Shown one piece after another: positions 50,667 to 61,756 of a stretch of 64,000 nt of DNA. The position numbers and the translations under genes are program-made. The notes under the pieces were generated by a model, which saw nothing but the letters and a program-made list of their open reading frames with translations, ran no database searches and was not told the DNA's origin. The number at the start of each line of letters is the position of its first letter. The stretch's first letter is position 1. This DNA comes from Vagococcus coleopterorum (GTDB taxonomy: Bacteria; Bacillota; Bacilli; Lactobacillales; Vagococcaceae): the NCBI RefSeq assembly GCF_011303955.1, contig NZ_CP049886.1:1054001-1118000 (forward strand), written 5' to 3'.

Positions 50667-53600
50667 TTGGCTAAGGCACAATTACAAGTTATCACGTCAT
50701 ATTCATTATTAAAAAGTACTGTTCGTATTCCAGAATTAATTGCCCGTGCTAAAGCAGATGCCTATCAAGCAATGGCTATTACAGATTTGAATGTTATGCA
50801 TGGTGTCGTAGAGTTTTATCGGACTGCAAAAGAAGCGGGAATTAAACCATTGATTGGTTTAACTCTTGAAACACGTTATTCACTTGAAGACGAAGTAGAT
50901 ACGCTGTTAATTTTGATTGCTAAAAACCAAAAAGGCTACGAAAATTTAATGGTTCTTTCAACAATGAAAATGGAAGAATATGCTAATGAAAGTTTATTTT
51001 TCGAACGCATTTTACCTTATTTAAATAACCTAATTGTTATTATAGATGATCACTCATCACAGTTGTTTAAATTTTTCAAAGAGCAACGTGATAATGAATT
51101 TAGAACCCATTTAGCACAGCTAACTCAACATGCCGATGAAAATTCAGTATACGGCGGGATTAGTTTGCTTGGTGATAATCCTGATTTAGCAAGTAGTTGG
51201 GCGAAACGTTTGTATGAAGCAGGTATGCAACCTGTAGCGTTGCATCAAGTTCGTTACATGAACCCAAGTGATGCTTTTTCATTAACCGTTTTAAACCATT
51301 TAGAGGAAGGTTCGCAATTAGCGGGTGATACGGTTCAAAAGACTGGCACACGTTATTTGCCAACTAGTTTGCAAATGAAACAGGCTTATGAACAGGCTGG
51401 TTTGGAAGTCGCGTTGGCTAATATTGAGAAAATAGTTTCTCAGTGTCAATTTGAGATGAAGTTTAATCAAACCTTATTGCCACATTATGAGTTACCTGAA
51501 GGAGTAAGCCCTGCGAGCTATTTACGCGAGATTTGCTCTACTAACTTACTTAAAAGAGTGACGAATCCAGATAGCCGTTATCAAGAAAGATTAGACTATG
51601 AATTATCTGTCATCGAAGAAATGGGCTTTGTTGATTATTTCCTAATCATCTGGGATGTTATGAATTTTGCCGCTGACAATAAGATTGTGATAGGACCTGG
51701 TCGTGGTTCGGCAGCTGGGTCATTGGTCTCTTACTTAACCAATATTACAGATGTGGATCCGATTCAATATAACTTATTGTTTGAACGTTTCTTAAATAAA
51801 GAACGCTACACCATGCCTGATATTGATTTAGACATTCCTGATAACCGTCGTGAAGAAGTGTTAGCTTATGTTAATCAAAAATACGGGCATCATCATGTAG
51901 CTCAAATTGCTACTTTTGGAACATTGGCTGCTAAAATGGCATTGCGTGATGTTTGTCGTGTATTTGGATTAAGTCAAAATGAATCAAATGCGTGGTCAAG
52001 TGCTATTCCAAATACGTTAAAAATCACTCTAGAGCAGTCGTTCTCTGAATCCAAAAAGCTTCGCGAATTAGTGGAGTCATCAGAACGGAATCAACTTATC
52101 TTTGAGGTGGCCTCTAAATTAGAAGGTTTGCCACGTCACATTTCAACACATGCAGCAGGTGTGGTTATTTGTGACCAAAACTTATCAGAGTTAGTGCCCC
52201 TACAAGAAGGTTCCAACGATATACCATTAACGCAATTTACGATGGGTGATGTTGAGGGGATTGGTTTGCTTAAGATGGATTTCTTGGGCTTGAGAAATCT
52301 TTCCATTTTAGATAATACCTTAGATAAAATTCGTCGTGTCTATAAAGAAGAAATTGTTTTAGAAGAAATTCCAATGGATGATGAAGAGACTCTGAAATTA
52401 TTTAGACAAGCGAAAACAGTTGGCGTTTTCCAATTTGAATCTGCGGGCATTAAAAATGTTCTTAGAAAATTAGGCCCAACTTCAATTGAAGATATCGCTG
52501 CCGTGAATGCTTTGTATCGTCCAGGACCAATGGAAAATATTGACTTGTTCGTTGAGCGTAAAAAAGGCTTAGTACCAATCACTTATCCTCATGATAGCTT
52601 GCGAGATATTTTAGATGTGACATATGGGATTATTGTCTACCAAGAGCAGATTATGCAAGTCGTGTCTAAGATGGCTGGTTTTAGTTATGGGGAAGCGGAT
52701 ATTCTCCGCCGTGCTATTAGTAAAAAGAAAAAAGAGATTCTCGATCAGGAACGTCAACACTTTGTAAAAGGTTCCTTACAACAAGGCTATACTGAAGAAG
52801 TGGCGAATGAAGTCTATGACTATATTGAACGTTTTGCCAACTATGGTTTCAACCGTTCGCATGCGATGGCTTATTCATTTATTGCCTATTGGTTAGCCTA
52901 CTTGAAAGTTCATTATCCAGCTGCATTCTTTGTGTCACTGTTACATTCTGTTCGTCATAATCAAGAAAAGATAAAAGAATATATTAATGATGCCAAACGG
53001 ATGGGCTTAAAAATTGCTGGACCAGATATCAATCAAAGTCAATTCAGTTTTTATTTAACGAAAGAAAAGATCATTTTTGGTCTAAGCGCCATAAAAGGCT
53101 TACGTGCTGATTTCATCAAAAATATCGTTGCTGTTAGACAAGCCGATGGACCATTCAAGTCCTTGGATAATTTCTTATTAAGGGTTGATCAACGTTGGTT
53201 AAAAGAAGAAACGATTTTACCGTTAATTTACAGTGGTTGTTTTGATGAGTTACATCCGAATCGTCATCAATTAGTGGATGATTTGAGCGGTCTCATTAAA
53301 AATATTGCCATTAGTGGTGGGAGTATGGATTTGCTTTCAATCTTAAGCTTGAAAAAAGAAGAGATTAACGATTATTCTGTTCCAGAAAAACTTGAACAAG
53401 AAGCAGAGTATCTAGGGACATACTTGTCAGGTCATCCTGTCGATGCCTATCCGGCACTAAAAGTGATTAAAGGAGTTCGCTCGATTGATTTGTTAACCGC
53501 TGATCAGAACGCCACAATTATGTTATTTGTGCGTAAAGTGAATGTCATCCGTACGAAAAAAGGGGAGCAAATGGCCTTTGTAGATGGACATGATGCTAGT

Positions 53601-53990
53601 GGAGAATTATCAATTACCATTTTTCCGCAATTGTATCGCCATGTATCAGAAAAGTTAGCGATTGATAAGATTTTAATCATTACCGGGAAATCTGAGAAAA
53701 GTCGCTATAATCAAGAGTTGCAAATGCTAGCCCAGTCTGTTGAGGATACTGCAGATTATCAAGATAAGATTGCTGATGAGGTTTGCTATATCAAACTAAC
53801 ATCAAGTGAGCTGATTGATACGGTCAAAACGACCTGTGAAAATCATCATGGGATAGTTCCAGTTATGGTGATCGATGATGTCACTCATAAAAAAATCATT
53901 TTGCCTGAATCTCATTGGGTTAAAAATAGCCTAGAATTGAAAACAGAGTTGAAAACGCTGGTAGGTGAGACTAACGTTGTTGTGCGTTAA
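50667..53990 (+). CDS. dnaE: DNA polymerase III alpha subunit DnaE
   Basis: An 1107-residue replicative polymerase (the DnaE of Firmicutes that also have PolC, which extends primers mainly on the lagging strand). The N-terminal PHP domain starts AKAQLQVITSYSLLKSTVRIPELIARAK. The catalytic core has GPGRGSAAGSLVSYLTNITDVDP and MPDIDLDIPDNRREEVLAYV, with the active-site aspartates. Then come the finger and beta-binding regions and a C-terminal OB domain (ATIMLFVRKVNVIRTKKGEQMAFVDGHD). The start is a TTG at 50667, 7 bases after AAGGTGG, giving the usual length. Longer readings to 50613 include the promoter. Confidence 0.95.
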   Translation: MAKAQLQVITSYSLLKSTVRIPELIARAKADAYQAMAITDLNVMHGVVEFYRTAKEAGIKPLIGLTLETRYSLEDEVDTLLILIAKNQKGYENLMVLSTMKMEEYANESLFFERILPYLNNLIVIIDDHSSQLFKFFKEQRDNEFRTHLAQLTQHADENSVYGGISLLGDNPDLASSWAKRLYEAGMQPVALHQVRYMNPSDAFSLTVLNHLEEGSQLAGDTVQKTGTRYLPTSLQMKQAYEQAGLEVALANIEKIVSQCQFEMKFNQTLLPHYELPEGVSPASYLREICSTNLLKRVTNPDSRYQERLDYELSVIEEMGFVDYFLIIWDVMNFAADNKIVIGPGRGSAAGSLVSYLTNITDVDPIQYNLLFERFLNKERYTMPDIDLDIPDNRREEVLAYVNQKYGHHHVAQIATFGTLAAKMALRDVCRVFGLSQNESNAWSSAIPNTLKITLEQSFSESKKLRELVESSERNQLIFEVASKLEGLPRHISTHAAGVVICDQNLSELVPLQEGSNDIPLTQFTMGDVEGIGLLKMDFLGLRNLSILDNTLDKIRRVYKEEIVLEEIPMDDEETLKLFRQAKTVGVFQFESAGIKNVLRKLGPTSIEDIAAVNALYRPGPMENIDLFVERKKGLVPITYPHDSLRDILDVTYGIIVYQEQIMQVVSKMAGFSYGEADILRRAISKKKKEILDQERQHFVKGSLQQGYTEEVANEVYDYIERFANYGFNRSHAMAYSFIAYWLAYLKVHYPAAFFVSLLHSVRHNQEKIKEYINDAKRMGLKIAGPDINQSQFSFYLTKEKIIFGLSAIKGLRADFIKNIVAVRQADGPFKSLDNFLLRVDQRWLKEETILPLIYSGCFDELHPNRHQLVDDLSGLIKNIAISGGSMDLLSILSLKKEEINDYSVPEKLEQEAEYLGTYLSGHPVDAYPALKVIKGVRSIDLLTADQNATIMLFVRKVNVIRTKKGEQMAFVDGHDASGELSITIFPQLYRHVSEKLAIDKILIITGKSEKSRYNQELQMLAQSVEDTADYQDKIADEVCYIKLTSSELIDTVKTTCENHHGIVPVMVIDDVTHKKIILPESHWVKNSLELKTELKTLVGETNVVVR

Positions 53991-54001
53991 ATTCGATTAT
54001 T

Positions 54002-54022
54002 AAAAACTTTTCAGTTTTTTTT
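54002..54022 (+). terminator. Weak terminator of dnaE
   Basis: The short stem AAAACT / AGTTTT is followed by a T-run. It is weak, but positioned just after the stop codon. Confidence 0.5.
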
Positions 54023-54103
54023 CAGCGAATTTTCGTTTAACAAAAGACTTTTATCATAAAAGATGGTAAACTAATGGTGGAATTTAAGTAATTAATACAT
54101 TAA

Positions 54104-55090
<987 letters not shown>

Positions 55091-55137
55091 TTAAGTGAAT
55101 TAGATAAAAACCATTAAATTAAGGGAGCGTTTTATTT

Positions 55138-56898
55138 ATGAAAAAAACAAAAATCGTTTGTACGATTGGACCAGCAAGTGAAACAGTTGAAACTCTAGTT
55201 GCATTAATGAATGCAGGAATGAACGTTTGTCGTTTAAACTTCTCACACGGAGACTTTGAAGAACACGGTGCTCGCATTAAAAACATTCGTGAAGCGTCAA
55301 AAATTTCAGGTAAACGTGTCGCAATTCTTTTAGATACAAAAGGTCCTGAAATCAGAACTCACGATATGGCAGGTGGTCAAAAAATTACCATCGTTAAAGA
55401 TTCAACAGTCCGTATTGCAATGAGTCAAGTTGAAGGAACACCTGAGAAATTCTCAGTTTCTTATGAAGACTTAATCAAAGACGTTGAAATTGGCACTCAC
55501 ATCTTATTAGATGATGGTTTAATTGACTTAGAAGTTGTTGAAATCGATACAGCTGCTAATGAAATTGTTACAAAAGCCCTTAATGAAGGTTTACTAGGAA
55601 GCAAAAAAGGTGTTAACGTACCTGGTGCTTCAATCAACTTACCTGGTATTACAGAAAAAGATGCGGCAGATATTGAATTCGGTATCAAAAATGATGTTGA
55701 CTTTATCGCTGCAAGTTTCGTTCGTCGTCCATCTGACGTATTGGAAATTACGCGTATCTTAGATGAACACGATGCGACTCACATCCAAATTATTTCTAAA
55801 ATCGAAAACCAAGAAGGTATCGATAATTTAGATGATATCCTAAAAGTTTCACACGGTTTAATGGTTGCCCGTGGTGACTTAGGGGTAGAAATCCCAACTG
55901 AAGAAGTCCCAGTTGCTCAAAAATTAATGATTAAAAAATGTAACCAATTAGGTAAAGTGGTTATCACAGCAACACAAATGTTAGATTCTATGCAAAAAAA
56001 TCCTCGTCCAACACGTGCGGAAGCAAGTGACGTGGCTAATGCCATCTACGATGGTACAGATGCGATTATGTTATCTGGTGAAACAGCTGCCGGAGATTAC
56101 CCATTAGAAGCTGTTCAAACAATGCATAATATTGCTGTTAGAACTGAAGAAGCTTTGGTAGACCAAGATGCCTTTGCTCTTAAAGCACACGTGAATGGCG
56201 ATATGACTGAAGCGATTGGTCAATCAGTTGGTCATACAGCACGTAACTTAGGAATTAAAACAATTGTGGCTGCGACTGAATCAGGTCACACAGCTCGTAT
56301 GATTTCTAAATACCGTCCAAAATCACACATTGTTGCGATTACATTTGATGAACGTAAAGCACGTGGTTTAGCATTAGCTTGGGGAGTATTCCCAACCGTT
56401 ACTGAAAAACCAGCTTCAACAGATGATATGTTTACATTAGCAACAGAAGTGTCATTAGAGTCTGGCTTTGCAACAGAGGGTGACTTAATCCTTATCACTG
56501 CTGGTGTTCCAGTTGGTGAACGCGGCACAACTAACTTAATGAAGATCCAATTAATTGGTTCTAAATTATTAGAAGGCCAAGGTGTTGGTCGTGAAGCTTA
56601 TGTGGGTACAACTGTCGTGGCTACTTCAGCAGAAGAAGCTAATGAAAAAGCTGTTGAAGGTTGTGTTTTAGTTGTGAAAACAACTGATAAAGACTACATG
56701 CCAGCGATTGAAAAAGCAGGAGCTTTAATCGTTGAAGAAGGTGGCTTAACTTCACACGCTGCTGTTGTGGGGATTGCAACAAGTACGCCAGTAGTCGTTG
56801 CTGCAACAAACGCGACAACAACAATTGAAAATAATATTTTAGTCACTGTTGATCCTCGTTTAGGTGTGATCACAAGTGGTGTAACTGCGAAAGCATAA
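55138..56898 (+). CDS. pyk: Pyruvate kinase with C-terminal PEP-utilizer-like domain
   Basis: A 586-residue enzyme that makes pyruvate and ATP from phosphoenolpyruvate and ADP. The barrel has [23 protein letters not shown], the catalytic loop [21 protein letters not shown] and [25 protein letters not shown]. The extra C-terminal domain (about residues 495-586, [38 protein letters not shown]) resembles the phosphohistidine swivel domain of PEP-utilizing enzymes and retains the TSHAA motif. This is the Bacillus/Enterococcus form. Confidence 0.97.
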   Translation: MKKTKIVCTIGPASETVETLVALMNAGMNVCRLNFSHGDFEEHGARIKNIREASKISGKRVAILLDTKGPEIRTHDMAGGQKITIVKDSTVRIAMSQVEGTPEKFSVSYEDLIKDVEIGTHILLDDGLIDLEVVEIDTAANEIVTKALNEGLLGSKKGVNVPGASINLPGITEKDAADIEFGIKNDVDFIAASFVRRPSDVLEITRILDEHDATHIQIISKIENQEGIDNLDDILKVSHGLMVARGDLGVEIPTEEVPVAQKLMIKKCNQLGKVVITATQMLDSMQKNPRPTRAEASDVANAIYDGTDAIMLSGETAAGDYPLEAVQTMHNIAVRTEEALVDQDAFALKAHVNGDMTEAIGQSVGHTARNLGIKTIVAATESGHTARMISKYRPKSHIVAITFDERKARGLALAWGVFPTVTEKPASTDDMFTLATEVSLESGFATEGDLILITAGVPVGERGTTNLMKIQLIGSKLLEGQGVGREAYVGTTVVATSAEEANEKAVEGCVLVVKTTDKDYMPAIEKAGALIVEEGGLTSHAAVVGIATSTPVVVAATNATTTIENNILVTVDPRLGVITSGVTAKA

Positions 56899-56902
56899 TC
56901 AT

Positions 56903-56940
56903 AAAAAAGCTAGAGGATGTTCCTCTAGCTTTTTTATTTT
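56903..56940 (+). terminator. Terminator of pfkA-pyk
   Basis: The 14-bp stem AAAAGCTAGAGGA / TCCTCTAGCTTTT has a short TGT loop and an extended T-run. Confidence 0.95.
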
Positions 56941-57021
56941 ATAGTTATTCTAAAAGCGTTCAAGGCCTAAATATGTTAAACTAGGTTAATATAATACTGG
57001 CTAAAGAAAGTATGTGACTAG

Positions 57022-58491
57022 ATGAATAAAAATAAACATCATAATAAAAAAAGACCAGCAGTTTCATATAAGGAGTACGTCTTATCTTTATTGGCGATGG
57101 CATTAATTGCAGGCGGCGGTGTCTATGCAATCAATCGAGATAGACAACAACCAATAGTAGAATATTTAGCAAGTTATCCTGATTTTGCTGATTTAGAAAA
57201 AGTGACTAAAACCTATCAAGAAATTAAAGATAATTACGTTGGTGAGATAGATCAAGACAACCTTATTGATGGGGCTGTATCAGGGCTAACGCAAGCTTTA
57301 GACGATCCGTTTTCAGGTTACTTTACAGGTCAAAATGCGGATGATTTAGATGATTCTATCTCAGGTAGTTTCCAAGGGATTGGGGCTGTTATGACAATCA
57401 AGGATAAGCAAGTGACTATTGCTGAGGAACCAATGAAAGATTCAGCTGCCCAAAAAGCGGGATTAAAAGCGGGGGATGTCATTACTGCCGTAGATGGGGA
57501 AGAGGTTACAGATAAAGAGTTAACAGAGGTTGTTCAATCCATTCGCGGTGAGGAGAATACTGAAGTAACACTGACGATTAACCGCGATAATGAAACGTTT
57601 GATGTTACGTTAACGCGTTCAGCTATTGAAATAGATACAGTCAAAGGTGAATTGGTTCCTAGCGATAAAAAAATTGGACATGTTACAATCAATTCTTTCT
57701 CAAGTCACACTGCTGATGAATTCAAAAAAGTAGTCGAAGATTTAAGAAAAGATGGAGCAAAAGGCTTTATGTTTGATGTTCGTCAAAATCCGGGAGGTCT
57801 ATTGGACCAAGTTGCTATTATGTCTAGCATGTTTTTAGAGGATGGCGAAACAATCGTTAAGTTTGAAGATAAGACTAAAAAGAAAAATCAAATAATTGCT
57901 GGAAAAGACTTAGATGATGGCTTTAAAATATTTGAACCAGCTGTTGTTCTAATGGATAGCAAAAGTGCTAGTGCCTCAGAAATTTTTGCGGCAGCCTTGA
58001 ATCAGTCAGCAGATATTCCACTAGTCGGTGAAACGACTTTTGGTAAAGGAACAGTTCAAACGGTCGCGCCAATTTCAAAAGAAAGTGATTTAAAATTAAC
58101 AACAAGTAAATGGTTAACGCCTAAAGATGAATGGATTCATGAAAAAGGAATTAAACCAACAGCAGAAATTGATTTCAAAGAATATGATGATTTAAAAATA
58201 ATCAGTACCGAACAAACCTATCAATTAGGGATGAGTGGTTCTAGTTTGCAAAATATTAATCATTTATTAGCACTTTTAGGCTATAATGTCACAGCTGATG
58301 ATGAGCAATTTACTGAAGCAACTGCCGCTGCTGTTCGTGAATTACAAACAACTCAAGGGTTACCTGTAACAGGGATTATTGATAAAGAAACAGCACTCAA
58401 GATTCAGCAGCTGATTGCTGAAAAAATAATCAGTGATAACCGTGTTGTGGATAAAGGCATTGAATTAATTTCTAGTAAATTAGCTCAATAG
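57022..58491 (+). CDS. Carboxy-terminal processing peptidase (S41, CtpA/CtpB type)
   Basis: A 489-residue membrane-anchored protease. One N-terminal transmembrane helix (about residues 19-37) is followed by a PDZ domain (about 112-200, SFQGIGAVMTIKDKQVTI to AGLKAGDVITAVDGEEV). The S41 catalytic domain has the probable diad Ser317 (SASASEIF) and Lys342 (FGKGTVQ), 25 residues apart as in CtpB. A C-terminal peptidoglycan-binding domain (about 410-470, LLALLGYNVTADDEQFTEATAAAVRELQTTQGLPVTGIIDKETA) follows. It processes exported or membrane proteins; the substrate is unknown. The ATG at 57022 has no canonical ribosome site. A TATAAT lies at 56990-56995. Confidence 0.9.
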   Translation: MNKNKHHNKKRPAVSYKEYVLSLLAMALIAGGGVYAINRDRQQPIVEYLASYPDFADLEKVTKTYQEIKDNYVGEIDQDNLIDGAVSGLTQALDDPFSGYFTGQNADDLDDSISGSFQGIGAVMTIKDKQVTIAEEPMKDSAAQKAGLKAGDVITAVDGEEVTDKELTEVVQSIRGEENTEVTLTINRDNETFDVTLTRSAIEIDTVKGELVPSDKKIGHVTINSFSSHTADEFKKVVEDLRKDGAKGFMFDVRQNPGGLLDQVAIMSSMFLEDGETIVKFEDKTKKKNQIIAGKDLDDGFKIFEPAVVLMDSKSASASEIFAAALNQSADIPLVGETTFGKGTVQTVAPISKESDLKLTTSKWLTPKDEWIHEKGIKPTAEIDFKEYDDLKIISTEQTYQLGMSGSSLQNINHLLALLGYNVTADDEQFTEATAAAVRELQTTQGLPVTGIIDKETALKIQQLIAEKIISDNRVVDKGIELISSKLAQ

Positions 58492-58506
58492 ATGGGAGTT
58501 AAAGCA

Positions 58507-59049
58507 TTGAAAGATAAAATTGTTAGTCCTTTATTTTATTATGGCAAAATGGTTGTTTTAGCGGCATTGATTGTCTTTATTATTAGAGGCTTCATCTTCA
58601 TTCCGATGACTGTTAAAGGGAATTCTATGGAAAATAGTTTACATCCTGATGATCAAATTGTGTATGAAAAAATATCTAAAATTAATCGTTTTGATACGGT
58701 TATCTTTAAAGGCGATGACCAACAAATCTACATCAAGCGAGTGATTGGTATGCCGGGTGAAAGATTAGCTTTTAGAGATAATCAGCTGTATATTAATAAC
58801 GAGCTAATGGTTGAAACCTTTTGGCCGAATCAAGAGCTAAGTGATGATTCCAAACGTCATACGGCTAATTTTGATACTGCTGAGACGCTTGATGGTGGTA
58901 AGGTTCCCAAAGATGCCTATTTTGTGATGGGAGATAATCGCTTGTTAAGTCAAGACAGCCGTTCAATCGGGACAATTAATGAAAAAAATATTATTGGTAA
59001 GGCCAGATTTGTTTATTACCCATTAAAACATGTTGGCACAATTAAATAG
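58507..59049 (+). CDS. lepB: Signal peptidase I
   Basis: A 180-residue type I signal peptidase that removes signal peptides at the outer membrane face. One N-terminal transmembrane helix (about residues 11-33). The catalytic Ser40 is in VKGNSMENSLHPDD and the catalytic Lys77 in IYIKRVIGMPGERL. Box E appears as GDNRLLSQDSRSIG. The start is taken as the TTG at 58507, which has GGGAG eight bases before it. An ATG at 58492, directly after the ctp stop codon, would add five residues but has no ribosome site. It is translationally coupled to ctp in either case. Confidence 0.9.
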   Translation: MKDKIVSPLFYYGKMVVLAALIVFIIRGFIFIPMTVKGNSMENSLHPDDQIVYEKISKINRFDTVIFKGDDQQIYIKRVIGMPGERLAFRDNQLYINNELMVETFWPNQELSDDSKRHTANFDTAETLDGGKVPKDAYFVMGDNRLLSQDSRSIGTINEKNIIGKARFVYYPLKHVGTIK

Positions 59050-59071
59050 AAAATAGAATGGAGTTAAATTT

Positions 59072-59947
59072 ATGACAATTCAATGGTTCCCAGGACATAT
59101 GGCGAAAGCTCGCCGTGAGGTCACTGAAAAATTAAAATATGTTGACATTGTATTTGAACTTGTTGATGCAAGATTACCATTATCAAGTCGTAATCCAATG
59201 ATGGATGAAATTGTTCAGCAAAAACCACGCTTAGTCTTATTAAATAAAGGCGATCTAGCGGATCCGCATGAGACGCAAAAGTGGCGTCAATATTTTGAAA
59301 ACAAAGGTTACACAGCACTAATTATTAACTCGCATGAAGGAAAAGGAATTAAGAATATTGTTCCCACATGTAAAGAAATTCTAAAAGAAAAACGTGACCG
59401 CCAACAAGCTCGCGGTATGAAGCCCCAAGCTATTCGTGCAATGGTGATTGGTATTCCAAACGTTGGAAAATCAACATTGATGAACCGATTAGTAAAGAAA
59501 AATATTGCTAAAACAGGTAATAAGCCAGGAGTTACAAAAGGGCAACAGTGGCTAAAAGCGGGGAATGATTTAGAGTTGTTAGATACACCCGGTATTTTAT
59601 GGCCAAAATTTGAAGATCAAACAATTGGTAAGAAATTAGCTCTGACTGGTGCTATTAAAGATAATTTATTACACTTAGATGATTTAGCATTGTATGCTTT
59701 AGAGTTCTTCTCGAAACATTATCCAGAAGCATTGAAAAAACGTTATGATTTAACGGATGAAGATTTAGCTCTTGAAGGGGTTGAATTATTACTGTTAATT
59801 ACGAAAAAACGTGGCTTTAGAGATGATTATGAACGTGCCAGCGAAAAAATTATTTTTGAAATTCGTAGCGGTATGTTAGGCACTTTTACTTTGGATCGCT
59901 ACTCAGAAATGAAAGAGGAATTAAATGGAGAAACCACTAACGATTAA
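59072..59947 (+). CDS. rbgA: Ribosome biogenesis GTPase RbgA (YlqF)
   Basis: A 291-residue circularly permuted GTPase needed for late assembly of the 50S subunit. The order of motifs is G4 (LLNKGDLAD), then G1 (GIPNVGKSTLMNRL), G2 (GNKPGVTKGQQWL) and G3 (LLDTPGILWP), as expected for this family. The N-terminus MTIQWFPGHMAKARREV is the family signature. It overlaps rnhB by 23 bases. Confidence 0.96.
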   Translation: MTIQWFPGHMAKARREVTEKLKYVDIVFELVDARLPLSSRNPMMDEIVQQKPRLVLLNKGDLADPHETQKWRQYFENKGYTALIINSHEGKGIKNIVPTCKEILKEKRDRQQARGMKPQAIRAMVIGIPNVGKSTLMNRLVKKNIAKTGNKPGVTKGQQWLKAGNDLELLDTPGILWPKFEDQTIGKKLALTGAIKDNLLHLDDLALYALEFFSKHYPEALKKRYDLTDEDLALEGVELLLLITKKRGFRDDYERASEKIIFEIRSGMLGTFTLDRYSEMKEELNGETTND

Positions 59948-60698
59948 AGCAATCAAAGAGCGTTTAACTTTAATTGAAGATGCTCAAGATAGCTTCATTT
60001 TAGAATTAAAAAAAGATGAACGAAAAGCTGTTCAACAAGCGCTAAGCAGTTGGGAAAAAAAACAAGAAAAAGCGCTCAAACTTAAAGAACGTGCTTATGA
60101 GTTATTAGCTTATGAACGTCAATTTTTAGCCCAAGGATATCAATTAATTGCTGGGATTGATGAAGTCGGTCGTGGCCCTTTGGCAGGCCCAGTCGTTTCT
60201 GCTGCGGTAATCTTACCACCGGGACTTGAGTTACCAGGGGTAGATGACTCTAAAAAACTATCCGAAAAACGTCGTGGTGAGCTAGTGTCTTTAATTGAAG
60301 AACACGCTTTAGCGATTGGTGTTGGTGTGATGGATGAGGCAGTGATTGATGAGGTTAATATTTATCAAGCGACAAAACTGGCTATGGTTCAAGCGGTTCA
60401 AAATTTAAAAATCCAACCAGATTTTTTATTAATTGATGCGATGCCTCTACCTGAAGCTGGGATTCCTTTTGAAAGTATCATTAAAGGAGATGCTAAAAGT
60501 ACATCGATTGGGGCGGCAAGTATCATTGCTAAAGAAATTCGTGATCAGATGATGAAAGATTACGATCAGCAATATCCAGGATATGATTTTGCTAGTAACG
60601 CTGGTTACGGAACAAAAAAACACTTAGATGGTTTAGAAAAACTTGGGATTACACCAATCCACCGCAAGACATTTGCGCCAATTAAAGACATGATTTAA
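59925..60698 (+). CDS. rnhB: Ribonuclease HII
   Basis: A 257-residue enzyme that nicks RNA in RNA-DNA hybrids and at single ribonucleotides. A helical N-terminal extension (about residues 1-70) is typical of Gram-positive RNase HII. The catalytic core starts IAGIDEVGRGPLAGPVVSAAVILP with Asp79 and Glu80, and includes LLIDAMPLP and KGDAKSTSIGAASIIAKEIRD. The start overlaps the rbgA end, with GAGGAA upstream, so the two genes are coupled. Confidence 0.95.
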   Translation: MEKPLTIKAIKERLTLIEDAQDSFILELKKDERKAVQQALSSWEKKQEKALKLKERAYELLAYERQFLAQGYQLIAGIDEVGRGPLAGPVVSAAVILPPGLELPGVDDSKKLSEKRRGELVSLIEEHALAIGVGVMDEAVIDEVNIYQATKLAMVQAVQNLKIQPDFLLIDAMPLPEAGIPFESIIKGDAKSTSIGAASIIAKEIRDQMMKDYDQQYPGYDFASNAGYGTKKHLDGLEKLGITPIHRKTFAPIKDMI

Positions 60699-60753
60699 TG
60701 GAATAAGTTCTGGTTCACATATCTTTTAATTAGATAGTGAAGGAGGGCTTTTT

Positions 60754-61629
60754 TTGAATACAACAAGATATTTATTTTATCGATTAAACCAGTTAAAAGG
60801 CTTAAATCATCAAGGACGAATTAAGGTCATGTCAGAGATTATGAATCATCCTGAAAAATCTTATACCATTCATGACATTGCGACTATTGCTGAAGTTGCA
60901 CCACAGAATTTAAAACGATTTCGAAGAAGTTATGATAGTTTGTTATCGCGAAGCGAACGAGTCTACCGAAATTATTTGAAAGAAAACTTCATTACTTATT
61001 TTGATGACAGTTATCCTCAAGTTTTACGTGAGATTTATCATCCACCGGCACTTCTTTTTTATAAAGGACAACTAAACTTATTACAAACACCTTGTATCAG
61101 TATGGTTGGGTCTCGTGAAGCGACCTTTTACGGAAAGCGTGTGGTGAATTATTTAGTTCCAGCTATTGTTGCGGAAGGTTACACATTAGTAAGTGGTTTA
61201 GCAAAAGGGATTGATAGTTGCGTTCATCGAGCGACTATAGTAGCAAACGGCGCAACCATTGCGGTGATTGGAAATGGTTTAGATATTGTGTATCCCAAAG
61301 AAAATGAGTTACTTCAACAAGAAATTAGCGACAAACAATTAATTATCAGTGAGTATCCACGAGGCAGCAAACCAAGAAAAGAACATTTTCCCCAACGTAA
61401 TCGCATCATCGCGGGATTATCAGCAGGACTTTGTGTGGTTGAAGCGAAAGAAAGAAGTGGCTCATTAATAACAGCTCAATTAGCTTTAGACATGGGCAGA
61501 GAAGTCTTTGCTGTGCCAGGGCAGATGATGACAGAACAATCAAAAGGGTGTCATGATTTAATCAATGATGGTGCTAAAGCAATTACTTGTGCAAAGGATA
61601 TTTTTGATGAATTAACCTATATTTATTAA
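60754..61629 (+). CDS. dprA: DNA processing protein DprA (Smf)
   Basis: A 291-residue protein that loads RecA on incoming single-stranded DNA during transformation. The core Rossmann-like domain has MVGSREATFYGKRVVNYLVPAIVAEGYTLVSGLAKGIDSCVHRATI, then IGNGLDIVYPKEN and SEYPRGSKPRKEHFPQRNRIIAGLS, then EAKERSGSLITAQLALDMGREVFAVPG. The start is a TTG at 60754, six bases after AAGGAGGG. With comFA and comFC it suggests competence potential. Gene order dprA-topA-trmFO is standard in Lactobacillales. Confidence 0.95.
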   Translation: MNTTRYLFYRLNQLKGLNHQGRIKVMSEIMNHPEKSYTIHDIATIAEVAPQNLKRFRRSYDSLLSRSERVYRNYLKENFITYFDDSYPQVLREIYHPPALLFYKGQLNLLQTPCISMVGSREATFYGKRVVNYLVPAIVAEGYTLVSGLAKGIDSCVHRATIVANGATIAVIGNGLDIVYPKENELLQQEISDKQLIISEYPRGSKPRKEHFPQRNRIIAGLSAGLCVVEAKERSGSLITAQLALDMGREVFAVPGQMMTEQSKGCHDLINDGAKAITCAKDIFDELTYIY

Positions 61630-61656
61630 TTTTTCTACTATATAATGCGCTGATTG

Positions 61657-61686
61657 TTGACAAACCCCAAGGTCATGGCATAAGAT
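61657..61686 (+). promoter_or_regulatory. Putative promoter of topA
   Basis: TTGACA (61657-61662), an 18-bp spacer and TAAGAT (61681-61686). A second, isolated TATAAT is at 61641-61646. Leader of about 65 bases. Confidence 0.5.
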
Positions 61687-61756
61687 TGAAAAGATTAAGA
61701 GATAGAAACATTAAATAACCAAGCAATAAGAAAAAATTAAAGGGGTCGTTAATTCA

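Noticed and set aside
54001-54072. A cre site upstream of pfkA
   Set aside because: The best CG-centred candidate misses essential positions of the consensus.
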